Shown in pieces: positions 33,766-43,939 of a stretch of 64,000 bases of DNA (position 1 is the stretch's first letter; the number at the start of each line of letters is the position of its first letter). The translations under genes and the position numbers were made by a program. The notes beneath the pieces are model-generated. The model had not been told where the DNA came from. It saw nothing but the letters and a program-made list of their open reading frames with translations, and searched no databases. Source of the DNA: Anditalea andensis (lineage in GTDB: Bacteria > Bacteroidota > Bacteroidia > Cytophagales > Cyclobacteriaceae); the NCBI RefSeq assembly GCF_000714815.1, contig NZ_JMIH01000024.1, forward strand, positions 62,001-126,000, read 5' to 3'.

Positions 33766-34113
33766 TTACCGGTTATCGGATTTTCTGAGTTGGCCATACT
33801 GGGTGTCTAAATATTGGAATATCTCCTGAAAAGTATCACCATTAAACCGGGAGCTGACGGATTTCCACTTCCCGTTTTTCATTTCGAGGTTGAGCGCATA
33901 TGTTTTTCCTAATCTTAAAAAATAGGCTTCCTGCAGTTGCCAGCTTTTTAGTTCTTCGTTAAGGGTTATTTCCTTTTTTGAAAATGGATATCTAAAAACC
34001 AAATGGTCATTTTCCAGGCGTATATCCGAACTCCTTCGAAAAAAGAATAAAAAAGGAATGGAAATTATTAGAAGTAAAATGCTTATTACAAGAATGACGA
34101 GTGCGTTTTCCAT
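33766..34113 (-). CDS. Small membrane-anchored protein of unknown function
   Basis: A 115-residue protein with one N-terminal membrane helix (about 5-25, LVILVISILLLIISIPFLFF) and a basic FFRRS stop-transfer. A soluble domain of about 85 residues follows (DIRLENDHLVFRYPFSKKEI). The strand pattern suggests a small PH-like fold, but I do not recognise a family. It is divergent from the MscS gene. Confidence 0.6.
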   Translation of the reverse strand: MENALVILVISILLLIISIPFLFFFRRSSDIRLENDHLVFRYPFSKKEITLNEELKSWQLQEAYFLRLGKTYALNLEMKNGKWKSVSSRFNGDTFQEIFQYLDTQYGQLRKSDNR

Positions 34114-34298
34114 ATCTATGACTCAAATGAATGAGTTTGTAATTTGATGAAAAAGTATAATAGCACAAACCATGCATATTTATAAAAAATGGATAGCAAT
34201 CAGTCGTTATTTAGAATATAATTTTTAAATAGAGAAAGCAAAGGTATTAATTTGATTTAACGAATAGTAGCCTTAGTTTAGGTGTATTATTGGATACT

Positions 34299-35204
34299 AT
34301 GGAACAAATGCTTGACTATTTGGATGATTACGTTCCTTACGAAGTAAGGATCAATATTTTACAGACAGCAGTGATTATTTTGGTTTTGTGGCTGATCAAA
34401 AAAGGAGCCATCAAACTGGTGAGCCATAATTTGGTGGGTCCTCTAAAAAGACAGTACCATTGGCAGAAGGCCATAGAATACACCCTGGTGATCATAGGGC
34501 TGCTCTTGGTAGGGAGCATTTGGTTCAGTAATTTCCAGTCTATTACCACCTATCTAGGGTTGCTTTCAGCAGGTATAGCTATAGCCTTAAAAGATATATT
34601 CGTAAATATAGCTGGATGGATATTTATCTATTGGAGAAAACCATTTGATGTAGGAGACCGCATACAGATAGGCGAGCATAAGGGTGATGTGGTAGATTTG
34701 CGGCTTTTTCAGTTTTCTATTTTAGAGGTCGGTTGCTGGGTGGATGCTGAACAAAGCACGGGTAGGATCATTCATATCCCAAACGGTAAGGTCTTCATGG
34801 ATGCCCAGGCTAATTATAGTCAGGGTTTTGACTACATATGGAATGAGCAGCACCTATATATCAGTCTTGAAAGTGACCATAAAAAAGCTCAAAAAATTCT
34901 CTTAGACATCATGAATGAGCAGTTAAAGGATGAGTTTAAGAAAATAGAGAAGGCTTTTAAAAGGGCGGAAAAGAAACACTTGATTTCATTTATTTTTTAT
35001 ACGCCTACTGTTTATATAAATATAAACGAGAGGGGAATTCAGCTATCGCTTCGGTACCTATGTCCTCCCCGTAAACGCAGGGTACTCCAGCATCAGTTGA
35101 CTGAAGCTATATTAGACCAGTTTAAAGAAGCCAGTGATATCAAAATGGTGTATCCTATCACTTCTATCATTATGGAAAACAGAACTAATAATTTTACCGA
35201 ATAA
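34299..35204 (+). CDS. MscS-type mechanosensitive channel
   Basis: About 301 residues from ATG 34299; an upstream TTG at 34290 is less likely. Predicted membrane helices are near residues 20-37, 60-80 and 85-115, the last being the pore-lining segment (TTYLGLLSAGIAIALKDIFVNIAGWIFI lies around it). The beta domain follows with FDVGDRIQIGEHKGDVVDL, typical of MscS. It would open on membrane tension to release solutes. The protein is close to E. coli MscS in size (286). It is a single gene. Confidence 0.9.
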   Translation: MEQMLDYLDDYVPYEVRINILQTAVIILVLWLIKKGAIKLVSHNLVGPLKRQYHWQKAIEYTLVIIGLLLVGSIWFSNFQSITTYLGLLSAGIAIALKDIFVNIAGWIFIYWRKPFDVGDRIQIGEHKGDVVDLRLFQFSILEVGCWVDAEQSTGRIIHIPNGKVFMDAQANYSQGFDYIWNEQHLYISLESDHKKAQKILLDIMNEQLKDEFKKIEKAFKRAEKKHLISFIFYTPTVYININERGIQLSLRYLCPPRKRRVLQHQLTEAILDQFKEASDIKMVYPITSIIMENRTNNFTE

Positions 35205-35422
35205 AGGCACTTCAGATGGGTTATGTATAGGATCACCCTGGGAAATTATAGGAAAATATTAACAAAGGGACGATTTATATATCCAATATTCATTTATCTT
35301 TGACCAGATGCAAAAATATTCTTATGGACTTCAGTTCTTATGGGATTTTCCATATTCAGATCAGGATTTGATAGTAGAAAAGTTATCTTTGCATTTTTAA
35401 GCTGAAAAAACATAAGTAATAC

Positions 35423-36583
35423 ATGCCAAAGTTAATTCGGATTACCACAGTCCCTATGTCATTAAAGTTACTGCTCACTGGGCAGATGAGATATTTTAAT
35501 GAAGCAGGCTGGGATGTAAAGATGGTAAGTGCAGATGGTAAAGAGGTAAATGAATTAAAGAGAACCGAAGGGTGTGAACATATTGTCATTCCATTTACCA
35601 GAAAAGTTACATTTTTTCACGATATATATTGTTTATGGCTTCTCATCCAGCTGTTCAATAAAGAAAAACCGGATATAGTCCATACCCATACTCCCAAAGC
35701 AGGGTTATTGGGTATGTTGGCTGCTTGGGTGTGTGGAGTGAAAATAAGGGTTCATACATTAGCAGGTATGCCATCTATGGCAGCTACCCAACAAAAAGCC
35801 AAGTTGCTTATATTTACAGAGAAACTCACCTTTAAGTTGGCCCATGAAGTTTGGCCCAATTCTCCTTCTTTAAAGGATTTTATATTAAGGGAAAAATTGG
35901 TAGAACCTGCTAAAGTTAAAGTGCTGGGGGAGGGGTCTTCAAACGGAGTAGATCTGAAAAAATTCAGCAGGGAGTCCCTAAAAGAAAACCACTTAGTGGC
36001 CGCTATGATGAGAGTAGTGCCCGGAGATAATGAATTTGTAATTTTGGCAGTAGGTAGACTGGTGAGGGATAAAGGGATAGAAGATTTAGTAAAGGCCTTT
36101 CTCCAATCTAAAATAGTCAATAAATCTAAATTGGTATTACTGGGTCCCTTGGAACAGGAGCTTAACCCCCTAGAAGACGATATCATTCGCAAAATAGCAG
36201 ATCATCCTAAAATAGTGCATATAGACTGGTCAGACCATGTGGAGCATTACATGGCGATTTCAGATGTACTGGTTCATGCTTCTCATAGGGAAGGCTGTCC
36301 CAATGCCATCATGCAGGCAGGAGCGATGCATCTACCGGTAATCTGTTCAGATGTGATCGGTAATATCGATATTATTTCCCAGCAGAAGACAGGGCTTATT
36401 TACCCCGTTCGTAATGTTACAGCACTTCAGGAAGCATTGGAATTTGCCTATGTTAAGCGTGAAGTAATGTACTGTTATGCTCAGAATCTTTATGGGGAAA
36501 TAACCTCTACATTCAGCAGAGAAAAAATGCATGCCCTACTTAAAGAAGAATACGAACGGCTGCTAACTATAAAAAATCCCTAA
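35423..36583 (+). CDS. Family 4 glycosyltransferase
   Basis: A 386-residue GT-B enzyme. The N-terminal domain has VHTHTPKAGLLGMLAAW. The C-terminal domain has VGRLVRDKGIEDLVKAF and the donor-binding SHREGCPNAIMQAGAMHLPVICSD, with the conserved E near the start of this stretch. It would add a sugar from a nucleotide donor to a growing exopolysaccharide or O-antigen unit at the inner membrane. The gene is followed after nine bases by a NeuD-type acyltransferase, so the pair forms an operon. Two TATCTTTG -7 boxes lie upstream, at 35295 and 35384. No -33 TTG is at standard spacing. Confidence 0.92.
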   Translation: MPKLIRITTVPMSLKLLLTGQMRYFNEAGWDVKMVSADGKEVNELKRTEGCEHIVIPFTRKVTFFHDIYCLWLLIQLFNKEKPDIVHTHTPKAGLLGMLAAWVCGVKIRVHTLAGMPSMAATQQKAKLLIFTEKLTFKLAHEVWPNSPSLKDFILREKLVEPAKVKVLGEGSSNGVDLKKFSRESLKENHLVAAMMRVVPGDNEFVILAVGRLVRDKGIEDLVKAFLQSKIVNKSKLVLLGPLEQELNPLEDDIIRKIADHPKIVHIDWSDHVEHYMAISDVLVHASHREGCPNAIMQAGAMHLPVICSDVIGNIDIISQQKTGLIYPVRNVTALQEALEFAYVKREVMYCYAQNLYGEITSTFSREKMHALLKEEYERLLTIKNP

Positions 36584-36592
36584 AGAATTTTC

Positions 36593-37177
36593 ATGTATAT
36601 CATAGGCGCTTCTGGGCATGCCCGGGTTATTATCGATACCTTAGAATCAGTAGGGGAGAAAATAGAAGGTGTATTTGATCAAAATAAGGATGTAAAAACC
36701 TGTCTGGATTACCCCGTTGGATCGATGGAAAATTTTATTCCTGCTTATGAAAAGGTAGTTTTTATAGCTATCGGAAATATTCAATGGAGAAAAAAGTTAG
36801 TGCTGTTATTCGATTGCAAAGTCAGCTGGGGAAAGGTGCTACACCCCGCAGCCACCGTCAGTAAATATTCCGTACTTGGTGAGGGTACTTGTGTAATGGC
36901 CGGTGCTGTGGTCCAGGCTAATGTGGAAATTGGCCGTCATGTAATTATAAATACCCACGCTTCTGTAGATCATGACTGTATAGTAGGTGATTATTCTCTT
37001 ATTGCACCTAATGTAACATTATGTGGAGGAGCTAAAGTAGGTGCGGAATGTCTTATAGGAGCAGGAGCTATACTTGTACCAGGTATAGAAATTGGAGACA
37101 ATTGTACTGTAGGGGCTGGGTCCGTAATTTTGAGAAACATAGCAAATGGTGAGCATGTTTCTGGTATAGTAAAGTAG
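36593..37177 (+). CDS. NeuD/PglD-type sugar O- or N-acyltransferase
   Basis: A 194-residue enzyme. The N-terminal Rossmann-like part begins IIGASGHARVIIDTLES and binds the nucleotide-sugar. The C-terminal left-handed beta-helix has hexapeptide repeats, and the catalytic histidine lies in NTHASVDHDCIVG. It would acetylate an amino-sugar or sialic-acid-like residue on a nucleotide sugar. It is coupled to the glycosyltransferase upstream. The exact sugar is unknown. Confidence 0.9.
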   Translation: MYIIGASGHARVIIDTLESVGEKIEGVFDQNKDVKTCLDYPVGSMENFIPAYEKVVFIAIGNIQWRKKLVLLFDCKVSWGKVLHPAATVSKYSVLGEGTCVMAGAVVQANVEIGRHVIINTHASVDHDCIVGDYSLIAPNVTLCGGAKVGAECLIGAGAILVPGIEIGDNCTVGAGSVILRNIANGEHVSGIVK

Positions 37178-37777
37178 CATCGAAAGGCAAAATAATACTT
37201 CCGGTATATATAGAGGCCTATACACTCCTCAGGGGGTTGAGCCCTTGATGATTTTTTACCTTCCATATCTCTATTTGCTTTTTGTATTTTTATTAAAGTA
37301 GTTCATAACCATTAAAAAACATTTGGAATTTAAAATTTAATGATTAATTTAATATCGGATTAATTAGTTTTGATATAGTGTCAAATTGAATTGCCGTATT
37401 TTGCCACTTATAAGGGATAGGAAAAGCTTTTCTGCTTTTTATAATGGTGATTTGGTGAAACTTGGCCAGTTTTTAATCTTTTTTCAAAAGGCTAGTTTTA
37501 ATAGTTCAAATAAGGGAGGAACTGGTTTTAAAAATTCCTGAATCCACAATAAAAAGGGAATAATGATCTCTATAGGATTTCGCGTTTATATTCTTATAAA
37601 CCCTCAATGGGGTAGTCAGAGTTTATAGAGGTACTTTTCGGAGCACCATGATTAATGGGGAATATTTTTTTCGATTTTATATAGAATAAGATGATCTGAT
37701 CAATATTCCCACATTCATGATAAATAATAACCATTACTAGTGCATAAATCTTTGTATTGTTTTTTATGTAGGCTATT
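37178..37777. other. Long leader upstream of the Wzc-type kinase
   Basis: 600 bases without a gene. The stretch has hairpin-forming segments: AAAAGC/GCTTTT at 37422-37439, and TATAAAC/GTTTATA at 37595-37627 with an inner ACCC/GGGT stem. Neither is a recognised riboswitch. It probably holds the promoter of the kinase-dehydrogenase unit. Confidence 0.4.
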
Positions 37778-40240
37778 ATGATAGAAGATATAGACCTTTC
37801 TAAATTTGAAGAGGAAAGTAAACCGATAGATATTAAATATTATATTACCAAGTATTTTCGCTACTGGCCCCTGTATTTGATCTGTATCATCTTGGCGCTT
37901 ATTATGATGTTTCTATTTCATAGATATACCGTCGAAGAATACCAGGTCAAAGGGAGCATATTGATAAAAAAAAGCCTTTCTCCTGAAGTTAGGATTTTTG
38001 ACAGATCAAATTTTTTTACAGATAACAATAATCTGGAGAATGATGTATTCTTATTTTCTTCAAAAAATTTAGCCGCGGAAGCTCTAAAAAGGCTACATTT
38101 TGACGTATCCTACTATGCCGATACCCATATAAAACAAATAGAGTTATACGACAAATCTCCGGTGCTCATAGATGTCGACTGGGCATTTCCCCAGCGAATG
38201 ACTGGTCTAGTCCAACTGACTATTCTGACCTCGGAGACTTATATACTCAGTGCTCCTGAACAAAAAATTACGGATTATGTATTTAAGTCCTCATTCCAGT
38301 TAAATAGAGATGATGGTATTTTTGGGAAGGTGTATAGGTTTGGGGATATGGTCGAAAGCAGTAAGGTGAAGTTTATTGCCCATCTGCTAAATCCCGATCA
38401 AGTAGGAGATCAGATCGAATTTCAAATCAATGATCCCTATCGCCTAATTCAGCATTACGCCAACTTGATTACAGTTAAACCATTGAATAGTTTTGGATCA
38501 GTGCTGGAGGTGAGTATGCCTACTACCGTGGTAGAAAAAGGGCGAGATTATGTAAATGCACTAATGGATGCTTTTCTTGAATATGACCTTTATGAAAAAA
38601 ATAGAATATCCGAAAATGCACTGCAATTCATTGATGAACAACTATTTATTATAGAAGATTCTCTAAAGATGGTAGAAAGAAGGCTTCAGAATTTTAGAGT
38701 TGCCAATAAACTTCTCGATGTGGATAAAGAGTATAGTGGATTGCTTACAAAAATTGAAGGGTTAAGCGAAACAGTTCGCCTGTTTGATTATGAGATAGCA
38801 TATTATACATCTCTCAGGGATTATCTTTTACATAAAGGCAATGATTATGCTGAAGTGATGGCACCCTCACTGGTAGGCATATCTGATCAGCTGTTGAATG
38901 GAATGGTTCAAAATCTGGTTCAATTGTCTTTGGAAAGACGTAAATTGCTATCGATGGTGAAGGAAAATCATCCTTATGTTCATAAGCTAGACCTTCAGAT
39001 AGCTCATATTAAACAAAATATCATTGAAAACATTGAGAATTTGGTATTTAATACAGAGAATAAAAAACAAGACACCTATGAAAAGCTAACTGCTTTTGAT
39101 AACCAGTTTACCAATCTCCCTAAGGCAGAATCTGATTATACCCATATATTTAGGGAGTTTAAATTACGGGAAAATCTATATACCTATCTATTAGAAAAAA
39201 GAGCAGAAGCCGGGATAGCCAAAGCATCCAATGTATCAGATAATCTGATAGTAGACTATGCTAAAGAAGGTGATCATATTTATCCCAACAGGAGGAAGAA
39301 TTATAGTATGGCAGTAGGTATGGGTTTTTTTGTGCCTTTTTTGTTTTTGATCATTTATCATTATTTGAACAATAAAATTGTCGACCAGATACAGTTAAAA
39401 AGCACAATTAGATTACCTTTGTTATCTACTATTGGCTTTAACACTAAAAAAACAGATTTGCTGGTAGCTGAACATCCCAAATCAATGGTATCTGAATCAA
39501 TCAGATCCTTGAGATCAGCGCTGTTTTACATAGCCAGTGAAAGAAAATGTAAATGTATATTGGTCACATCGAGTGTAGCCGGGGAAGGGAAATCATTTGT
39601 TTCAATAAACCTTGCCACAGCCATGGCACTAAGTGGCAAAAAAACATGTATCATAGGGATGGATATGAGAAAACCTAAAGTTTGTAAAGTGCTCAATGTA
39701 TCTAATAAAGTAGGTCTATCGTCTTTTTTGGTGGGCACGACTGTAGAAGATGATATCGTTTTGCCTACCAGATATGATAATTTATATGTAATACCTTCAG
39801 GACCTATTCCCCCAAATCCCTCTGAATTATTATTGAAAGACTCCTTAACAGCCTTTATGAATAAGCTAAAAAGTGATTTTGATGTGCTTATCATGGATAC
39901 TCCCCCAGTAGGGCTGGTGTCAGAAACCATGGATTTATTAAGGTTTTCAGATGTAAATTTATATATTGTCCGGCAGCACTATACCCATAAAAAGCATCTG
40001 CTGATGATCAATGACCTGTATAGGCATCACCATGTTTCTGATTTTTATGCAATATTCAATGGTTTTAAAGGAGGGGGAGATATATATGATTACTCAGGAT
40101 ATAATTATGGTTACGGATATAATTATTCGTATACTAAAGATAGTAAATATTCAGGAGAGTATTATGAAGATCACGATTTACAACACCATAGGGTGTTTAA
40201 AAAATGGATAGATTCCATCACAAAAAGAAGTAAATTTTAA
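37778..40240 (+). CDS. Exopolysaccharide tyrosine autokinase / chain-length regulator (Wzc type)
   Basis: An 820-residue inner-membrane protein. The Wzz domain has TM1 near 35-55 and TM2 near 510-530, with a coiled-coil periplasmic region between. The C-terminal BY-kinase domain has Walker A in SSVAGEGKSF, Walker A' in GMDMRKPK and Walker B in LIMDTPPVG. A tyrosine cluster at the tail (YDYSGYNYGYGYNYSY) is the autophosphorylation site. It controls polymer length and export of capsule or exopolysaccharide. The stop is followed at once by the dehydrogenase ATG. No Wza export gene or Wzb phosphatase is seen in the window. Confidence 0.93.
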   Translation: MIEDIDLSKFEEESKPIDIKYYITKYFRYWPLYLICIILALIMMFLFHRYTVEEYQVKGSILIKKSLSPEVRIFDRSNFFTDNNNLENDVFLFSSKNLAAEALKRLHFDVSYYADTHIKQIELYDKSPVLIDVDWAFPQRMTGLVQLTILTSETYILSAPEQKITDYVFKSSFQLNRDDGIFGKVYRFGDMVESSKVKFIAHLLNPDQVGDQIEFQINDPYRLIQHYANLITVKPLNSFGSVLEVSMPTTVVEKGRDYVNALMDAFLEYDLYEKNRISENALQFIDEQLFIIEDSLKMVERRLQNFRVANKLLDVDKEYSGLLTKIEGLSETVRLFDYEIAYYTSLRDYLLHKGNDYAEVMAPSLVGISDQLLNGMVQNLVQLSLERRKLLSMVKENHPYVHKLDLQIAHIKQNIIENIENLVFNTENKKQDTYEKLTAFDNQFTNLPKAESDYTHIFREFKLRENLYTYLLEKRAEAGIAKASNVSDNLIVDYAKEGDHIYPNRRKNYSMAVGMGFFVPFLFLIIYHYLNNKIVDQIQLKSTIRLPLLSTIGFNTKKTDLLVAEHPKSMVSESIRSLRSALFYIASERKCKCILVTSSVAGEGKSFVSINLATAMALSGKKTCIIGMDMRKPKVCKVLNVSNKVGLSSFLVGTTVEDDIVLPTRYDNLYVIPSGPIPPNPSELLLKDSLTAFMNKLKSDFDVLIMDTPPVGLVSETMDLLRFSDVNLYIVRQHYTHKKHLLMINDLYRHHHVSDFYAIFNGFKGGGDIYDYSGYNYGYGYNYSYTKDSKYSGEYYEDHDLQHHRVFKKWIDSITKRSKF

Positions 40241-41533
40241 ATGATAGATATACAGGAAATAAAAAGAAGTGGTATCGCCATTATAGGATTAGGCTATGTA
40301 GGACTGCCCTTAGCGGTGGAGTTCGCAAAAAAATATAAAGTAGTAGGATTTGATGTCAATAAAGGAAGGATAGAAGAACTTTCCAGGGGTTTTGACAGAA
40401 CTATGGAAGTAGATAATAATGATCTGGCTACAGTTTCAAGTCAGTCTAAGCTTTCTTTTACAGACCAAAACGCTGATATAGCCACTTGCAGGGTATTTAT
40501 AGTTACAGTACCTACCCCAGTAGACAGGCACAACAGGCCAGACCTTGGCCCGTTGACCAAAGCAAGTCATACGGTAGGCAAGGTTATCAAAAAAGGAGAT
40601 TTAGTCATATATGAATCCACCGTATATCCTGGATGTACAGAAGATGACTGTATTCCTGTAATAGAGGCTGTCAGCGGGTTAACATTCAATCAGGATTTTT
40701 ATGCTGGATATTCACCAGAAAGGATTAATCCTGGAGATAAAACACATACTGTCACTTCCATTAAAAAAGTGACTTCCGGAAGTACTTTTGAAGCAGGAAG
40801 GCTGGTAGATCAGCTTTATCAAGATATCATAATAGCGGGCACCCATTTGGCCCCTTCTATCAAAGTAGCAGAGGCTGCTAAGATAATAGAAAATTCCCAG
40901 CGGGATATCAATATAGCGTTTGTAAACGAACTTGCTAAAATTTTTTCGAAATTAGGGATAGATACCTTGGAGGTATTAGAAGCGGCAGGCACCAAATGGA
41001 ATTTCTTGCCTTTTAAACCAGGTTTGGTAGGGGGGCATTGTATAGGAGTGGATCCGTTTTATTTGGCGCAGAAAGCCATTGAGATAGGTTATAATCCAGA
41101 AATTATTTTAGGAGGGAGAAGGGTGAATGATTCCATGGGTAAATTCGTGGCTGATGAGGTCATCAAATTGCTGATTAAAAAGGAACATATGATCGCTAAA
41201 TCCAAAGCCCTGGTTTTGGGAATTACCTTTAAGGAAAACTGCCCAGATGTAAGGAATACTGGAGTTCTGCGCGTGATTACTGAATTACAGGCTTTCGGGA
41301 TAGAAGTAGAGGTATATGATCCCTGGGCTGATAAGTATGAGGTTTATGATGAGTATGGTATAATGCTGATAGAGGATCCATTTATAGCTGGGTCAGAATA
41401 TCAAGCGGTCATATTGGCCGTGTCTCACCGACAATTTTTAGAGAAAGATATTGCGGTACTGAAAGCTGATAAGGGGGTGATTTATGACGTGAAATCCATA
41501 CTTGATAAAAGTGCAGTTGATGCGAGGTTATAG
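40241..41533 (+). CDS. UDP-sugar 6-dehydrogenase (WbpA/TviB type)
   Basis: A 430-residue NAD-dependent dehydrogenase that oxidises UDP-N-acetyl sugars to uronic acids. The Rossmann motif is IAIIGLGYVGLPLAVEFA. STVYPGCTED is the substrate region. The catalytic C267 lies in GGHCIGVDPFY, and the C-terminal domain has GITFKENCPDVRNT. The subgroup looks closer to TviB/WbpA than to UDP-glucose dehydrogenase. It abuts the Wzc-type gene, so it supplies an acidic sugar for the same polymer. The gene stands last in its unit. Confidence 0.92.
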   Translation: MIDIQEIKRSGIAIIGLGYVGLPLAVEFAKKYKVVGFDVNKGRIEELSRGFDRTMEVDNNDLATVSSQSKLSFTDQNADIATCRVFIVTVPTPVDRHNRPDLGPLTKASHTVGKVIKKGDLVIYESTVYPGCTEDDCIPVIEAVSGLTFNQDFYAGYSPERINPGDKTHTVTSIKKVTSGSTFEAGRLVDQLYQDIIIAGTHLAPSIKVAEAAKIIENSQRDINIAFVNELAKIFSKLGIDTLEVLEAAGTKWNFLPFKPGLVGGHCIGVDPFYLAQKAIEIGYNPEIILGGRRVNDSMGKFVADEVIKLLIKKEHMIAKSKALVLGITFKENCPDVRNTGVLRVITELQAFGIEVEVYDPWADKYEVYDEYGIMLIEDPFIAGSEYQAVILAVSHRQFLEKDIAVLKADKGVIYDVKSILDKSAVDARL

Positions 41534-41631
41534 CTGTCATCCTCTTTAAAGTATGACTCATGGTAATTAATATGCTGGAAATTAACAATGATTATAAAGG
41601 GAATAACCGAGCTGCTTAAGTGGGATTTTAT

Positions 41632-42699
41632 TTAATTCTCGTCAGTGGCCACAGGCCTCGGCTGAAGGAGCTGAAAGATGGCTGAAATAGGGTAGTGATC
41701 AGAGTAATCTACTTCCCTGTAGGTATTGAAATTTTTCGCTGTAAATCCATTATCGAAGAAGAGCTGATCTATTCTAAGAAAGAACAATACCCTATTATAG
41801 GTAAATCCAAATCCCCTTCCGGCTGCTTCATAAGCATTATTGAGAATTGATTTCATAGTAAAGTAGGTGTAGCTATAAGGAACATCATTAAAATCTCCTG
41901 CTACTATCACTGGATAAGGGCTGGATGTTATATGGTCTTTTAATATTTCTACTTGTTTGGCCCGGGTCTGAGTCCCGCTTTTGAGCTTACGGAAAGTATC
42001 TCTATAATTTTCTTTAATACCTTCAATATTATTTAGATCATCTGCTTTAATGTTCATGGATTCCAAATGGGTATTGTATATCCGCACAGTGTCTCCTTCT
42101 ATATTGATATCTGTAAAAATAGCACCGTTTGTCCAGTTGTTTTGAAAAACTTTTCCACCGTTGATAATGGGGTATTTGCTGAAAATAGCCAGACCATAGC
42201 TGTTTCTTTTGGCCGTGCCTTCCATCAATTCATACTTATATTCATACCTACCCCCATCACTGATCTGCTTAATAGAATTATAAGTAGGTATGGTATAGTT
42301 CTGGTAAAATTCCTGAAGGCATTTGATGTCTGCAGGATGATCCCTTACCCATTGGATAGAATTTTTAGTTAGACTTTTTTTCTCATCCTGTTCCATACCA
42401 AAGTTGAATAGCCTAACATTATAGCTTAAAACAGAGATCCCTTCTGGGTTTTCTTCCGGAGTATTATATTGGAAGGTGAGGGCAAAAAACTTAAAACCTA
42501 TGATTAATGCTACTAAAGGGATAACTAGTAATCTTTTTCCTCTCAATAGGTATAATAGAAACAATAGAATATTAATAACAAGAAATGCGGGAATCAGCAT
42601 AGGCATTATTCCCGTGTAGGGAAGCACCTCTGGTGATAACCTCACACTTAAAAATAAGATAATCGAAATAAAAAATACTGCGTAGGTTATAAGCCGCAT
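41632..42699 (-). CDS. Membrane-anchored endonuclease/exonuclease/phosphatase family protein
   Basis: About 355 residues from ATG 42699. A longer reading to 42813 adds 38 residues with no membrane-protein logic before the first helix, so the later start is preferred. Three N-terminal membrane helices (MRLITYAVFFISIILF onward) precede an EEP catalytic domain. Motifs: SVLSYNVRLF, the metal-binding E in CLQEFYQ, YNTHLES, AGDFNDVP and the C-terminal SDHYPISA. The active site would face the periplasm. Substrates of this subfamily are unknown; phosphodiesters or phospholipids are possible. It is divergent from thyA. Confidence 0.88.
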   Translation of the reverse strand: MRLITYAVFFISIILFLSVRLSPEVLPYTGIMPMLIPAFLVINILLFLLYLLRGKRLLVIPLVALIIGFKFFALTFQYNTPEENPEGISVLSYNVRLFNFGMEQDEKKSLTKNSIQWVRDHPADIKCLQEFYQNYTIPTYNSIKQISDGGRYEYKYELMEGTAKRNSYGLAIFSKYPIINGGKVFQNNWTNGAIFTDINIEGDTVRIYNTHLESMNIKADDLNNIEGIKENYRDTFRKLKSGTQTRAKQVEILKDHITSSPYPVIVAGDFNDVPYSYTYFTMKSILNNAYEAAGRGFGFTYNRVLFFLRIDQLFFDNGFTAKNFNTYREVDYSDHYPISAIFQLLQPRPVATDEN

Positions 42700-42890
42700 A
42701 TAGGTAATTTGATATTTAAGAAAACGAATAAATAGGTGAATGCGTATACCACAGATATTTATTAAATGGGGTATATTCAGTATTTGCATTAAATGAATAC
42801 TGTGCTGCAGCATTCATAGTGCCCAAAGTTAAATGATAATCTTTGATTTAGAGAAGAAAAAAAAGTAAAATCAATCAATTTAAATAAGAG

Positions 42891-42913
42891 GGTGAGGTAA
42901 TGTTAACCTCACC
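42891..42913. promoter_or_regulatory. Inverted repeat next to the thyA -7 box
   Basis: GGTGAGGT and ACCTCACC form a perfect eight-base inverted repeat with a seven-base spacer. It ends 13 bases before TATCTTTG (42927-42934), a -7 box for thyA, and fills the -33 position. The flanking genes are divergent, so a terminator here would make little sense, and an operator is more likely. Confidence 0.45.
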
Positions 42914-42926
42914 TTAAATAAATTTT

Positions 42927-42934
42927 TATCTTTG
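42927..42934 (+). promoter_or_regulatory. thyA: -7 box of the thyA promoter
   Basis: TATCTTTG matches TAnnTTTG and lies 61 bases before the thyA ATG. No TTG occurs 17-23 bases upstream. Confidence 0.5.
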
Positions 42935-42995
42935 TTCTGAATTTCTTCTTAAATAAACGGGGTTGCTTTATATAGCATGCTTAACATTTTATAAA

Positions 42996-43790
42996 ATGAA
43001 ACAATATCACCAGTTACTCCAGCATATAATTGATCATGGTACAATAAAGGGAGACCGTACGGGGACCGGTACTACCAGTGTATTTGGATACCAAATGAGA
43101 TTTAATCTGCAGGATGGTTTTCCTTTGGTTACTACAAAGAAATGCCATTTACGTTCTATTATTTATGAATTGCTGTGGTTTCTTAAAGGTGATACCAATA
43201 TAGCTTTCCTAAAGGAAAATAAGGTGTCTATTTGGGATGAATGGGCTGATGAAGACGGTGACCTTGGTCCGGTCTATGGTTATCAGTGGAGACACTGGCC
43301 GGATGGGAAAGGTGGAGAGATCGACCAGATAAAAGAACTGATCCATCAGATCAAGACTAAACCTGATTCCCGGAGGCTAATGGTGAGCGCCTGGAATGTA
43401 GCAGATGTTGAGCAGATGGCACTTCCTCCCTGTCACTGCTTGTTTCAATTTTATGTAGCCGATGGCAAACTTTCCTGTCAGCTATACCAAAGAAGTGCTG
43501 ATGTCTTCTTAGGAGTTCCTTTTAATATCGCAAGCTATGCCTTGTTTACCATGATGGTGGCTCAGGTGTGCGGACTAGAGGCAGGAGAGTTTGTCCATAC
43601 ATTTGGAGATGCCCATTTGTATAGTAATCATATGGAACAGGCTCATTTGCAGCTTAGCCGAGCGTGTAGACCTTTGCCCGAGATGAAGATTAATCCAGCG
43701 ATAAAAGATCTTTTTGATTTTCGATATGAAGATTTTGAATTGCTAAATTATGATCCTCACCCTCATATCAAAGCTCCTGTGGCAGTTTGA
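42996..43790 (+). CDS. thyA: Thymidylate synthase
   Basis: 264 residues from ATG 42996, the same length as E. coli ThyA. An in-frame upstream ATG at 42963 would add an unlikely hydrophobic tail. It converts dUMP to dTMP with methylene-tetrahydrofolate. The catalytic C146 lies in [12 protein letters not shown], and [16 protein letters not shown] and [12 protein letters not shown] are the folate and dUMP regions. It is cytoplasmic and a single gene. The folate partner DHFR is not beside it, although the two are often adjacent. Confidence 0.98.
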   Translation: MKQYHQLLQHIIDHGTIKGDRTGTGTTSVFGYQMRFNLQDGFPLVTTKKCHLRSIIYELLWFLKGDTNIAFLKENKVSIWDEWADEDGDLGPVYGYQWRHWPDGKGGEIDQIKELIHQIKTKPDSRRLMVSAWNVADVEQMALPPCHCLFQFYVADGKLSCQLYQRSADVFLGVPFNIASYALFTMMVAQVCGLEAGEFVHTFGDAHLYSNHMEQAHLQLSRACRPLPEMKINPAIKDLFDFRYEDFELLNYDPHPHIKAPVAV

Positions 43791-43939
43791 TGATTTGGGG
43801 AGGTGAAATTAGCATATGGCTCGTTTTATAAATCAGCGCCATATGGTTATCAAAGATAAGCAGAAATACCACCTATAAGACGGTAATTGGTTCTATGATT
43901 TAATATATAAATTTGTAATCACATGAGCATTTAATGGCT

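Noticed and set aside
39526-39930. Minus-strand open frame of 134 codons inside the Wzc-type kinase gene
   Set aside because: It is a shadow of the kinase domain. The plus-strand motifs are clear.
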